Source of the DNA: Methylomonas sp.
GTDB lineage: Bacteria > Pseudomonadota > Gammaproteobacteria > Methylococcales > Methylomonadaceae
Length of the DNA: 42,368 bases
Direction: 5' to 3'
Assembly (NCBI GenBank): GCA_026989395.1
Contig: JALSJK010000159.1
Location: 1 to 42,368, forward strand
The notes below the pieces were generated by a model. It had not been told where the DNA came from. It ran no database searches and was given only the letters and a program-made list of their open reading frames with translations. Of the stretch, positions 8,023 through 16,716 are shown in pieces. Numbering within the stretch: position 1 is the first letter of the stretch; each line of letters starts with the position of its first letter. The position numbers and the translations under genes are program-made.

Positions 8023-8086
8023 CGTTGTTTAACTTAATGGCAGTGTCCGAAATCCCCTCCGTCAAGAAAGAACTACTAGTTTTGAT

Positions 8087-9185
8087 TTATAGGCCGCTTT
8101 TTAAGCTGGCCTCAATAAACTGATCCAGATCTCCATCAAGCACTGCTTGGGTATTTCCTGTTTCAACATTGGTACGTAAGTCTTTGATCCTCGATTGATC
8201 CAAAACATAAGACCGAATCTGACTACCCCAGCCAATATCGGATTTGGTATCTTCCAAAGCCTGCTGTTCTTCATTGCGTTTTAGCAATTCCATTTCATAG
8301 AGTTTGGATTTTAATTGCTTCATTGCATTATCCTTGTTTTTGTGTTGCGAGCGATCATTTTGACACTGCACAACAATACCTGATGGATTATGGGTTATTC
8401 GCACTGCTGATTCTGTTTTATTGACGTGCTGTCCACCTGCGCCACTGGCACGATAAACATCAATACGCAAATCGGCCGGATTGATTTCAATATCAATATC
8501 ATCATCAATTTCTGGCGCAACAAACACAGAAGCGAAAGAAGTATGGCGACGATTACCGGAATCAAAAGGCGATTTTCTGACCAGACGGTGAACGCCAGTT
8601 TCGGTACGCAACCAGCCGAAAGCGTAATCGCCAGTAAATTTAATAGTCGCACTTTTAATACCAGCCACCTCTCCTTGTGATTCCTCAATCAATTCGGTTT
8701 TAAAGCCTTTGCGCTCCCCCCAACGTAAAAACATTCTTTCCAGCATTTGCGCCCAATCCTGCGCTTCTGTCCCTCCTGATCCAGCCTGAATATCCAAAAA
8801 GGCATTGTTGGCATCCATTTCCTTGGAAAACATGCGACGAAACTCCAGGTCGGCAACTTTAGCCGCATAATTATCAAGGTCAGCGACAACTGAATTAACG
8901 GTTTCCTCATCGTTTTCTGCAACCGCCATTTCCAAAATTTCAGCTGCATCCGATAAACCGTTATCCAGTTCATTAATAGTCTCAACAATGGCTTCCAATC
9001 GTCCACGTTCTTTTCCCAAGGCTTGGGCTTGCTCAGGATTATCCCAAATTTTGGGATCTTCCAGTTCTCTTAATACTTCTACTAATCGTTCACTTTTTTG
9101 ATCGAAGTCAAAGATACCTCCTAAGCTCATCGGTACGACTTTTTAAATCAGTTATTTTTTGGGTAATTGGATTTATTTCTTGCAT
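8087..9185 (-). CDS. prfB: Peptide chain release factor 2 (programmed +1 frameshift)
   Basis: RF2 recognises UAA and UGA and triggers peptide release. The gene is in two frames. ATG at 9185 opens a 25-codon frame ([14 protein letters not shown]...DELRRYL) ending at an in-frame TGA (9110-9108). A +1 slip at CTT-TGA-C continues as DFDQKSERL to the stop at 8087, giving 365 residues, the same as E. coli RF2. The main frame has the stop-codon-recognising SPF tripeptide (RKSPFDSG) and the catalytic GGQ ([13 protein letters not shown]). Low RF2 favours the slip, so the protein controls its own synthesis. Annotating from the internal ATG at 9130 would lose the true N-terminus. lysS lies downstream on the same strand. 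Confidence 0.96.
9107..9122 (-). promoter_or_regulatory. RF2 recoding site
   Basis: On the minus strand the order is AGGAGG (9122-9117), TAT, CTT, TGA, C. The internal Shine-Dalgarno-like AGGAGG three bases before CTT, followed by TGAC, is the canonical prfB +1 frameshift signal; translation continues in frame with GAC. Confidence 0.93.
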
Positions 9186-9400
9186 TAAAATTGTAATTTA
9201 CAGGATAACTAGGTTAAAAATGTTTATGATCAAGTCTTCCCAAAGCCCTTGACTATATAAACATGCAGGGCTTCATCATTTTATTTGAAGGACTAGGTCA
9301 GGTTTCCTTTTATGATACAATATTTGCCGTTTCGATGTTCAGCAAACCCACATCGGACAAAATGAAAAAATTCTAACAACACACCTTGAGGTTTAACATT

Positions 9401-9784
9401 ATGAATATTATTCAAAAACTATTTGTAGCCCTGGCGATGACTTTGGCTTTGGGTAGCATTTCTACCGTAGCTAATGCTTATGAAGAAGGACGCAAAGTTA
9501 TGGCACCTGCGGCTGCAATCGATGCTGTTTTGGCAAAAATCAAAGAAGCTGAAGATGCAATTGATTCAGGTCATGAAGGCAAAGAAATCCTTCCGATTGT
9601 CAAGCAAGCTTTAATGTACTGTAAAGAAATTAATGCCAGCGACTTAGTTTCTGCTAATGTATCACGCGGCAGATCAACTTTGAAAAAAGCTCGCAAAGAA
9701 CTTAAGAATGAAGAACAACAGGTTGCCAAGCAGCATTTGAAAAAAGCGGCTGAACAATTCAGAAAAATAAAAGGTATGCTATAA
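9401..9784 (+). CDS. Small secreted helical protein, function unknown
   Basis: I do not recognise this 127-residue protein. A clear signal peptide (MNIIQKLFVALAMTLALGSI..) ends at ANA, before YEEGRK. The mature part of about 100 residues is predicted all-helical and rich in Lys, Glu and Ala (AKIKEAEDAIDSG, RSTLKKARKELKNEEQQ, KQHLKKAAEQFRKI), so a small periplasmic helical bundle is likely. It has a single cysteine and few histidines, so it is not an obvious metal-binding SmbP type. ATG 9401 has GAGG nine bases upstream; a TTG five codons earlier is less likely. It is monocistronic, divergent from prfB, with TATGAT at 9311-9316 as a possible -10 and a hairpin after the stop. Confidence 0.75.
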   Translation: MNIIQKLFVALAMTLALGSISTVANAYEEGRKVMAPAAAIDAVLAKIKEAEDAIDSGHEGKEILPIVKQALMYCKEINASDLVSANVSRGRSTLKKARKELKNEEQQVAKQHLKKAAEQFRKIKGML

Positions 9785-9806
9785 ATTAAAGGACAACCTT
9801 TTAAGA

Positions 9807-9832
9807 CAAGGCGTTGTTATTACAACGCCTTG
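9807..9832. terminator. Bidirectional hairpin between convergent genes
   Basis: CAAGGCGTTGT (9807-9817), loop TATT, ACAACGCCTTG (9822-9832): a perfect 11-bp stem between the secreted protein and the end of the SUF-Rieske run. T tracts are short on both strands, so strength is uncertain. Confidence 0.65.
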
Positions 9833-9841
9833 ATCTGTTCA

Positions 9842-10162
9842 TTAGTCCCATCGTTGATCCCGCACCTTGACCCTGCCGTTTTCTATTTTTACCGGAAAAC
9901 AAGCGATATCTTCATAAGCAGGAGGCGATCTAAATTCTCCTGTCTTAATACAAAACCTGGCACCGTGCCTTGGACAAATAATCTCATCACCATCCAGTTC
10001 GCCACTCGCAATCTCTGCACCGTCATGGGTACATACATCTTCAATAGCATAAAACTCACCATCTAACTTAAAGATTGCAACCTCTGTACCATCGACATCA
10101 ACGATCACATGCTCACCATCTGCAAGTGCATTCTGGTCAATGACATCAACCCAATCAGACAT
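9842..10162 (-). CDS. Rieske [2Fe-2S] ferredoxin
   Basis: A 106-residue soluble Rieske ferredoxin of the dioxygenase-ferredoxin/NirD-like type. The cluster ligands are visible as CTHDG (Cys and His) and CPRHGARF (Cys and His). It would pass single electrons to an oxygenase or other partner. AAGAGA stands before the ATG. It is the last gene of the SUF run, 12 bp after rsmJ. No Rieske oxygenase or reductase is in the window, so the partner is unknown. In a sterol-making methanotroph, a C-4 demethylating Rieske oxygenase is one possible client, but this is only inference. Confidence 0.9.
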   Translation of the reverse strand: MSDWVDVIDQNALADGEHVIVDVDGTEVAIFKLDGEFYAIEDVCTHDGAEIASGELDGDEIICPRHGARFCIKTGEFRSPPAYEDIACFPVKIENGRVKVRDQRWD

Positions 10163-10174
10163 TTTTTATTCTCT

Positions 10175-10936
10175 TCATGTTTTAAAATAGACATCATAAC
10201 GAACCAATTTTCCGGCAAAACTTAGATCTGGTTTGCCGCCTAATGGCTCAGCATAATTCGGACTTTTCACAACCACCCGCTTGCCAGCAACTTGCAAAGC
10301 ACAAGCGAATAAATCTTTTTTATCTTCATCTTCACCAACAATGCCCTTTAAAACGACCAAAGGTTTTTTCGCCAATGCTGATTTTTTTCTTTTGGCAGGA
10401 AACATAGGATCAAGATAAATACAATCAGGAATATATTCTAAATTTTGTAAAATTTCTATGGCATTCCCGACAATTAATTTTGGCGATTTTAAATTCAATT
10501 GCTGTATCCAACTCTGATTTCCCAGCCTTTCAAAACCATCGCCTAATAAAGCCGCCATAATTTTAGATCGTTCAATACTTACAATTTGATAGCCCATCCG
10601 AAAAACATGAAAACTGTCCTGCCCCCAGCCGGCAGTTGCATCGACAACTGTTTTGGTTTTTTTGCCAATTGCCTGAGCTAGTGTCCCAGTTTTAGGTGCT
10701 GGCCAGGATGGTTGTTCCATACTACGGGCATCAAATTCAACACTCATCCCTTTTTTTGGCGATTTGATATCAAACAGAGCTAATTTGTTATCGCGCCAAG
10801 CAAGAAAAAAACCGTCCCTATGACTATCAATCTGCTTCTGGGTAATTAATGGTATTTCTAGTTGTTTTGACAAGCTCTCAACTTGAGGATTATTGTTTTC
10901 TAATAAAACAAAAACCTTCTGATCATTCTTTAACAC
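10175..10936 (-). CDS. rsmJ: 16S rRNA (guanine-1516-N2) methyltransferase RsmJ
   Basis: RsmJ methylates G1516 of 16S rRNA using SAM. The 253 residues match the E. coli enzyme in length and in signature blocks: VDATAGWGQDSFHVFRMGY (SAM site), LLGDGFERL, IYLDPMFPAKRKKSALAKK (the DPMF catalytic-site motif) and GKRVVVKSPNYAEPL. The start is a GTG at 10936 with a weak ribosome site; no in-frame ATG gives a full N-terminus. It lies 14 bp after sufU and 12 bp before the Rieske gene, so it is probably carried along in the SUF transcript. Confidence 0.9.
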   Translation of the reverse strand: MLKNDQKVFVLLENNNPQVESLSKQLEIPLITQKQIDSHRDGFFLAWRDNKLALFDIKSPKKGMSVEFDARSMEQPSWPAPKTGTLAQAIGKKTKTVVDATAGWGQDSFHVFRMGYQIVSIERSKIMAALLGDGFERLGNQSWIQQLNLKSPKLIVGNAIEILQNLEYIPDCIYLDPMFPAKRKKSALAKKPLVVLKGIVGEDEDKKDLFACALQVAGKRVVVKSPNYAEPLGGKPDLSFAGKLVRYDVYFKT

Positions 10937-10950
10937 AGAAAAACATTACA

Positions 10951-11403
10951 TTATTCTGTAGAAATGGATTTTTCCTTATTCTTTAACGCTGCATCCAGGG
11001 TATGCCAGGCTAAAGTTGCACATTTCACCCTGGCAGGATATTCTCGAACGCCAGCCAATACCGCTAATTTACCAATAGCATCCAGATCAATTTCCCCATC
11101 TTCACCAGTGGTCATTTTATGAAACATCTCGAATATCTCCTCTGCTTCTTCAATGGTTTTGCCTTTGATAATTTCCGTCATTAAAGAAACCGAAGCGGTA
11201 GAAATAGCACAGCCGGAACCTTGAAAACTGGCATCTTCAATCATTCCATCTTTAATCTTCAAAAACAATGTCAGCTTGTCACCGCACAAAGGGTTGAAAC
11301 CTTCAACTTCGCGATCCGGATTTTCCATCACCCGAAAATTTCGGGGATTACGATTATGATCAAAAATAACTTCCTGATACAAGTCGCGTAATTCATCAAA
11401 CAT
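10951..11403 (-). CDS. sufU: SufU/IscU-type Fe-S scaffold or sulfur acceptor
   Basis: A 150-residue IscU-fold protein that accepts sulfur from SufS and/or serves as scaffold in Fe-S assembly. The three conserved cysteines are in NPLCGD, GSGCAIS and RVKCATLAW, and the Asp of CGD is present. The insert between the second and third Cys (about residues 85-110, TTGEDGEIDLDAIGKL) is typical of SufU rather than IscU. The start overlaps the sufS stop (TAATG), indicating translational coupling. Having SufU rather than SufE beside SufS is a known variant of the pathway. Confidence 0.92.
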   Translation of the reverse strand: MFDELRDLYQEVIFDHNRNPRNFRVMENPDREVEGFNPLCGDKLTLFLKIKDGMIEDASFQGSGCAISTASVSLMTEIIKGKTIEEAEEIFEMFHKMTTGEDGEIDLDAIGKLAVLAGVREYPARVKCATLAWHTLDAALKNKEKSISTE

Positions 11404-12623
11404 TAGCCAAAAACCTCAATTAATTGGTTTATTCCTGTCATTAAAGTATCAATTTCCTGCTTGGTATTGTACATGGCAAATGATGCACGCGCGGTCGCAG
11501 GCACCTGAAAAAAATCCATCACTGGCATCGCGCAATGATGCCCTGCTCTGACCGCAATACCTAAACTATCCAGCATAGTGCCAATATCATGAGGATGAAT
11601 TTTTTCCAGAACAAAAGAAAGTATTGCACCTTTTTGAGCAGCTTCACCAATAATCTTCAAGCCTTTAATTTTCTTTGCTTTTTCAGTGGCATAACTGAGT
11701 AATTCGGCTTCATACGCAGCAATTTCAGCCATGCCAATTTCAGACAGGTAATCCAACGCTGCTCCCAAAGCGACAGTGTCCGCAATACTGGGTGTTCCAG
11801 CCTCAAATTTATAAGGCACGACATTATATTCCGTTTCTTCAAAAGTCACTTTTCTAATCATATCACCACCTCCTTGATAAGGCGGCATGGCTTCTAGCAA
11901 TTCTTGCTTGCCGTAGAGCACGCCAATTCCTGAAGGAGCATAAAGTTTATGACCTGAAAAAACGTAAAAATCACAATCAAGCTCCTGCACATTAACTTCC
12001 ATATGAGGGATAGCTTGCGCGCCATCGAGCAACACCTTAATGCCTTTCTCATGTGCTGCTGAAATAATTTCCTTGACAGGATTGACAGTCCCCAAAGCAT
12101 TAGACATATGTGCAACCGAAACCAATCGGGTTTTTTCTGTCAATAACGCCATGAATTGTTCGATAATCAGCTCACCTTGCAGATTAATAGGAGCTACTTT
12201 TAATTTTGCGCCAGTTTCTTCGCAAAGCATTTGCCAGGGAACAATATTGGAATGATGCTCCATGCCAGTAATCAGAATTTCATCACCCGCTTTCAGATTC
12301 GCTTTCCCAAAAGTTTGCGCAACTAAATTAATGCCTTCAGTTGCGCCACGAACAAAAATTATTTCTTTATGACTTTGCGCATTAATAAAAGCCTTAACTT
12401 TTTCTCTTGCTCCTTCAAAGGCTGCCGTAGCACGTTCGCTCAGCGTATGGACACCACGGTGAACATTGGCATAATCATGGCTGTACATCTTCACGATACT
12501 GTCAATAACCACCTGCGGTTTTTGACAAGTTGCTGCATTATCAAGATAAACCAAAGGCCTATTGCGAATTTCTTGCCTTAAAATTGGAAAATCAGCGCGT
12601 ATTTTTTCAACATCAAAACTCAT
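11403..12623 (-). CDS. sufS: Cysteine desulfurase SufS
   Basis: A PLP enzyme that releases sulfur from cysteine as a persulfide for Fe-S cluster assembly. It has 406 residues, the same as E. coli SufS, and follows that sequence closely: YLDNAATCQKP near the start, ATEGINLVA, MEHHSNIVPWQ, the PLP lysine in YVFSGHKLYAPSG, FEAGTPS and the active-site cysteine in RAGHHCAMP. I chose ATG 12623 because it forms an ATGA overlap with the sufD stop and has AAGGA upstream; an ATG three codons earlier is possible. It is the fourth gene of sufBCDSU. Confidence 0.96.
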   Translation of the reverse strand: MSFDVEKIRADFPILRQEIRNRPLVYLDNAATCQKPQVVIDSIVKMYSHDYANVHRGVHTLSERATAAFEGAREKVKAFINAQSHKEIIFVRGATEGINLVAQTFGKANLKAGDEILITGMEHHSNIVPWQMLCEETGAKLKVAPINLQGELIIEQFMALLTEKTRLVSVAHMSNALGTVNPVKEIISAAHEKGIKVLLDGAQAIPHMEVNVQELDCDFYVFSGHKLYAPSGIGVLYGKQELLEAMPPYQGGGDMIRKVTFEETEYNVVPYKFEAGTPSIADTVALGAALDYLSEIGMAEIAAYEAELLSYATEKAKKIKGLKIIGEAAQKGAILSFVLEKIHPHDIGTMLDSLGIAVRAGHHCAMPVMDFFQVPATARASFAMYNTKQEIDTLMTGINQLIEVFG

Positions 12624-13945
12624 AATACCCATTCCTTGCGTATTTCCATTTGTGGAAATCGAGCTAATAATTGCTCAAGCACCAAGGCACGAAAATGATT
12701 TTGTTGGATTTTTTCGATCATTTCATTTGCGAATGCAAAAGTCAGCATATTCTCTGCAGTTTCCCTATCAATACTACGTGTTTGTAAATAAAAAATTGAT
12801 GTTTCATCAAGCTGTCCCACCGTAACACCATGAGCACACTTGACATCGTCCGCATAAATTTCCAGTTGCGGCTTGGTATCTGCTTCCGCATCTTCGGACA
12901 ATAATAAATTTTTATTATTCATTTCTGAATCAGTTTTTTGCGCATCCTGATGAACAATCACCCTACCTTGAAAAATACCGCGCGCACGTTGGTCTAAAAT
13001 GCCTTTATAGGTTTCCCGGCTGATCGCGTTTGGCATACGATGATGAATGCGAGTATGGTTATCCATCACCTGCTTTTTTCTTCCCAGATAAAGCCCATTC
13101 AGACAACATTCAGCTGCATACCCCAAATCTGTATTAACTTCATTGCGCGAAGTTTGGCTGCCAAATGAGAAAACATCATGATTAAATTTGGCTTCCTGTT
13201 CCTGATTCACATAAATCCCGCTGAAATGAAACGCTTTTTCACTTTCATTTTGTAGTTTGCAAAAATAGACCTCGGCATTCTCATCAATAAAGATCTCATT
13301 TACAGCAGTCGTTAAATAAGCTCCGTCAGTTAAACTGGTATAACTTTCAAACAAGTCAACCCGGGCATTTTTGTCAATAACAATAATATTTCTGGTTGCA
13401 GCCAGCACTTCAGGGTCAGATGCAACATGAATGATATGTATTGGCTTGTCCAACCGAATATTTTCCGGCAACTTCAGAAACCAGCCATCGGCAAACCATG
13501 CACTATTAAAATGGATAAATCCGTGATCTTCAGTATCAACAGCTTTGCCAAAATATTCGGAAACTTGTTCAGGAAAATACTGCAATGCATGAACCATACT
13601 GCATAGTTGTACTCTTGATGGCAAACCTGAAATGTCAGAAAGTTGCTCTGAAAATCGGCCATTCAGAAAAACCATATTGAAACAATTTTCAATTTGATAA
13701 GGCTCGATTAATTTTTTGTCAATTTCAGGTATTGCTTCTGCTGATTTCGGCAAAAAAACTTTTTTTTCAATCGCTGAAAAATTAACATAACGCCATTCTT
13801 CATCTTTGGAAGAAGGAAAACCTTGCTTAGAGAAACTTGCCAGTGCAGCTTTTCTGAGCTGGTTCAACCAAGGCAATTGTTGTCCGGGGAAGATATCATT
13901 AAAATCCTGGTATTCAGAAACATACTGGTTAGATTGAATTCCCAT
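12620..13945 (-). CDS. sufD: SufD, Fe-S scaffold complex subunit
   Basis: SufD pairs with SufB and SufC in the SufBC2D scaffold that builds and transfers Fe-S clusters. It has 441 residues. The N-terminal part has DEEWRYVNFSAIE; the C-terminal beta-helix core shows HHRMPNAISRETYKGILDQRARGIFQGRVIV and CAHGVTVGQLDETSIFYLQTRSI, matching the SufD signature with the conserved His of CAHG. It starts by a TAATG overlap with sufC and ends by an ATGA overlap with sufS. Confidence 0.95.
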   Translation of the reverse strand: MGIQSNQYVSEYQDFNDIFPGQQLPWLNQLRKAALASFSKQGFPSSKDEEWRYVNFSAIEKKVFLPKSAEAIPEIDKKLIEPYQIENCFNMVFLNGRFSEQLSDISGLPSRVQLCSMVHALQYFPEQVSEYFGKAVDTEDHGFIHFNSAWFADGWFLKLPENIRLDKPIHIIHVASDPEVLAATRNIIVIDKNARVDLFESYTSLTDGAYLTTAVNEIFIDENAEVYFCKLQNESEKAFHFSGIYVNQEQEAKFNHDVFSFGSQTSRNEVNTDLGYAAECCLNGLYLGRKKQVMDNHTRIHHRMPNAISRETYKGILDQRARGIFQGRVIVHQDAQKTDSEMNNKNLLLSEDAEADTKPQLEIYADDVKCAHGVTVGQLDETSIFYLQTRSIDRETAENMLTFAFANEMIEKIQQNHFRALVLEQLLARFPQMEIRKEWVL

Positions 13946-14697
13946 TATGCAACCGCCTGTTCTTCCAACCAGCTATAGCCCTTTTCTTCCAATTCCAGGG
14001 CAAGCTCTGGGCCACCTGATCTGACAATTTTCCCATCCGCCAATACGTGTACATAATCAGGCTTAATATAATCCAATAATCTTTGATAGTGGGTGATCAT
14101 GACAAATGATCGTTCCGGTGAACGTAATGAATTAACGCCATTTGCAACAACTTTTAAGGCATCAATATCCAGACCCGAATCAGTTTCATCGAGAATGCAC
14201 AATTTGGGTTCTAATACCGCCATTTGCAAAATCTCATTGCGCTTTTTCTCGCCACCGGAAAAGCCTTGGTTCACAGACCGATAAAGAAATTCCTGATCCA
14301 TTTCCACCAAGGCGGTTTTTTGCTTGATAATTTTAAGGAAATCCATTGCATCCGCCTCATCCAGCCCATGGTGCTTACGGATAGCGTTTAATGCTGCCTT
14401 TAAAAGGTAAATATTGCTTACCCCAGGAATTTCTACTGGGTATTGAAATGCCAAAAACACTCCTTCCCTAGCACGAATTTCAGGATCCATTTCTAATAGA
14501 TCTTTGCCTAAATAAGTGATACTTCCTTGCGTGACAGTGTAGCCGGGCTTACCAGCTAAAATGTGTGACAAAGTACTTTTCCCTGATCCATTTGGTCCCA
14601 TAATAGCGTGTACTTCACCTGCTTTGACTTCAAGGTTAATACCTTTCAGTATTTGTTTGTCTTCAATACTGACATGAAGGTTTTCAATCGTTAACAT
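13945..14697 (-). CDS. sufC: SufC, ATPase of the Fe-S scaffold complex
   Basis: An ABC-type ATPase that drives conformational change in SufBC2D. The 250 residues contain Walker A GPNGSGKST, the ABC signature FSGGEKKRNE, Walker B LCILDETDSGLD and the switch His in ITHYQRLL. There are no membrane segments, as expected for this soluble ABC protein. It lies 50 bp after sufB and overlaps the sufD start by one base. Confidence 0.97.
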   Translation of the reverse strand: MLTIENLHVSIEDKQILKGINLEVKAGEVHAIMGPNGSGKSTLSHILAGKPGYTVTQGSITYLGKDLLEMDPEIRAREGVFLAFQYPVEIPGVSNIYLLKAALNAIRKHHGLDEADAMDFLKIIKQKTALVEMDQEFLYRSVNQGFSGGEKKRNEILQMAVLEPKLCILDETDSGLDIDALKVVANGVNSLRSPERSFVMITHYQRLLDYIKPDYVHVLADGKIVRSGGPELALELEEKGYSWLEEQAVA

Positions 14698-14747
14698 ACT
14701 TGATTTCCTGAATTTAAAATTGAATTTGGTATTTGCTTGAGCTTTTA

Positions 14748-16196
14748 TCAGCCTACTGATCCCTCAAGACTGATTCCCAGTAAGGCTTGGGCTTCAACGG
14801 CAAATTCCATCGGTAATTCCTTGAATACTTCCTTGCAAAACCCATTGACAATCATGGACACAGCATCCTCTGGAGAAAGCCCGCGTTGCTGGCAAAAGAA
14901 CAGCTGATCTTCACTGATTTTTGAGGTGGTTGCTTCATGCTCCACTTGTGCGGAAGGTTGTTTGACTTCAATATAGGGAAACGTATGAGCACCGCATTTG
15001 TCACCTACCAACAAGGAATCACATTGCGTATAATTTCTTGCATTTTTCGCTCCTTTTAAAACTTTCACCAAACCTCGATAGGTATTTTGTGCTTTTCCGG
15101 CAGAAATACCTTTTGAAATAATGGTACTACGGGTGTTTTCGCCAATATGAATCATTTTGGTGCCGGTATCAGCCTGCTGATAATTATTAGTCAAGGCAAC
15201 CGAATAAAATTCTCCTATCGAATTTTTGCCAGTCAGGATGCAACTGGGATATTTCCAGGTAATAGCGGAACCCGTTTCGACTTGTGTCCAGGATACTTTT
15301 GAATTGTCGCCTCGGCAGTCTGCCCTTTTGGTCACAAAGTTATAAATACCGCCTTTGCCATCCTTATCACCTGGGTACCAGTTTTGTACCGTTGAATATT
15401 TTATCTCCGCATTTTCCAGAGCAATCAATTCAACAACTGCGGCATGCAATTGATTTTCATCACGCATAGGCGCTGTACAACCTTCCAGGTAGCTGACGTG
15501 GCTATCTTCATCAGCGATAATTAAGGTTCGCTCAAATTGTCCAGTATTGGCGGCATTGATTCTGAAATAGGTCGATAACTCCATCGGACATCGCACACCC
15601 TTCGGGATATAAACAAAAGATCCATCAGAAAATACTGCTGCATTCAGTGCTGCAAAAAAGTTATCAGTATGCGGAACCACAGAACCTAAATATTGCTCTA
15701 CCAATTCGGGATATTCTTGCAACGCCTCAGACATTGGACAAAAAATAACGCCAGCTTCCTTGAGCTTGCCTTTAAATGTTGTCGCCACAGAAACACTGTC
15801 AAAAACCGCATCAACCGCTATCCCAGCTAAACGTTCTTGTTCGTCTAAAGGGATGCCCAGCTTTTTATAGGTTTCCAGCAACTCCGGATCTACTTCATCC
15901 AGACTTTTTGGACCATCTTCCTTTTTTTTTGGTGCGGAATAATAGCTGATTGTCTGATAATCTATGGGATTAAATTTCACAAAAGCCCACTCCGGAGTTT
16001 TCATAGTCATCCAATGCCGTAACGCCTTGAGCCGATATTCCAACATAAAGGCAGGTTCGTTTTTTATAGCAGATAATCTCCGAACCACATCTTCATTCAG
16101 CCCTGGAGCAAAACTTTCAGTTTCAAGGTCGGTTACAAAGCCTTGCTTGTATTCCTGACCAATTAGATTTTCAATTTGTTGTGCACTTGTTGACAT
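14748..16196 (-). CDS. sufB: SufB, Fe-S cluster scaffold
   Basis: The core scaffold of SufBC2D, on which the cluster is assembled. It has 482 residues from ATG 16196 ([20 protein letters not shown]), preceded by AGAG; a TTG two codons upstream is less likely. Family blocks include [38 protein letters not shown], the [19 protein letters not shown] block, [18 protein letters not shown], the Cys of [21 protein letters not shown] and [17 protein letters not shown]. It is the first structural gene after the regulator, 21 bp downstream of it. Confidence 0.97.
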   Translation of the reverse strand: MSTSAQQIENLIGQEYKQGFVTDLETESFAPGLNEDVVRRLSAIKNEPAFMLEYRLKALRHWMTMKTPEWAFVKFNPIDYQTISYYSAPKKKEDGPKSLDEVDPELLETYKKLGIPLDEQERLAGIAVDAVFDSVSVATTFKGKLKEAGVIFCPMSEALQEYPELVEQYLGSVVPHTDNFFAALNAAVFSDGSFVYIPKGVRCPMELSTYFRINAANTGQFERTLIIADEDSHVSYLEGCTAPMRDENQLHAAVVELIALENAEIKYSTVQNWYPGDKDGKGGIYNFVTKRADCRGDNSKVSWTQVETGSAITWKYPSCILTGKNSIGEFYSVALTNNYQQADTGTKMIHIGENTRSTIISKGISAGKAQNTYRGLVKVLKGAKNARNYTQCDSLLVGDKCGAHTFPYIEVKQPSAQVEHEATTSKISEDQLFFCQQRGLSPEDAVSMIVNGFCKEVFKELPMEFAVEAQALLGISLEGSVG

Positions 16197-16217
16197 AAAC
16201 AACTCTATTTAAATATT

Positions 16218-16661
16218 TCAATATAAACTTGCAACGGGAATACAAATTTCCTTAGGAGGCTTAACCGGTAAAATCAAATCTGCCAGAGTAACCGATTCCA
16301 GTGCATTTTGTACGGTCTTGTTAATTAAGTCCCAGTTACCCTGGATTTCGCAACCGAGAGCTTGCTCACAACTATGGTGTGAAGCACTGCATTCAGTTAA
16401 AGCGATAGGCCCCTCAAGCGCATAAATGACTGCTGCAACAGATATTTTCTCCGGTGATCGCGCTAATTTATAGCCACCTTTAGCGCCGCGAACTGAAACT
16501 AAAACCTTTGCTTTGACTAGGAGCTTAAGAATTTTGCTTACCGTAGGCAATGCTATGCCTGTTTCTTCAGCGATACCGGTTGCCGCATGGACGCCACTAT
16601 TTTTTTTGGCAATAAAACTTAATATTACCGTTGCATAGTCTGTCAATTTACTTAAACGCAT
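16218..16661 (-). CDS. Rrf2/IscR-family regulator of the SUF operon
   Basis: A 147-residue winged-helix regulator. The DNA-binding domain spans about 1-70 (LTDYATVILSFIA, TGIALPTVSKILKLLVKAKVLVSVRGAKGGYKLAR), followed by a dimerisation helix. Three cysteines at about 91, 98 and 104 (ECSASHHSC, LGCEIQ) are positioned to bind an Fe-S cluster, as in IscR and the Xanthomonas-type SUF regulators. It leads the sufBCDSU operon. The promoter upstream has a palindrome with the IscR-type core over its -10, so autorepression relieved when clusters are scarce is likely (inference). ATG 16661 is preceded by GAGGCGGA; a TTG one codon earlier is an alternative. Confidence 0.93.
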   Translation of the reverse strand: MRLSKLTDYATVILSFIAKKNSGVHAATGIAEETGIALPTVSKILKLLVKAKVLVSVRGAKGGYKLARSPEKISVAAVIYALEGPIALTECSASHHSCEQALGCEIQGNWDLINKTVQNALESVTLADLILPVKPPKEICIPVASLY

Positions 16662-16681
16662 CAATCCGCCTCTTTATAACA

Positions 16682-16716
16682 AGGACTATTTTAGTCCTAT
16701 TTAATTCCATAGTAAA
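16682..16716 (-). promoter_or_regulatory. SUF operon promoter with Rrf2/IscR-type operator
   Basis: On the minus strand, TTTACT (16716-16711), a 17-bp spacer and TAAAAT (16693-16688) form a sigma-70 promoter. The perfect palindrome AGGACTA-TTT-TAGTCCT (16682-16698) covers the -10. Its core GACTA-TTT-TAGTC fits the GACT-RWWWY-AGTC centre of IscR type 1 sites. The regulator gene starts 21 bp downstream. Confidence 0.72.

Noticed and set aside
9243-9273. AAGCCCT...AGGGCTT inverted repeat upstream of prfB and the secreted protein gene
   Set aside because: The stem is only 7 bp with a 17-nt loop and no T tract, so it is too weak to call a terminator or operator.
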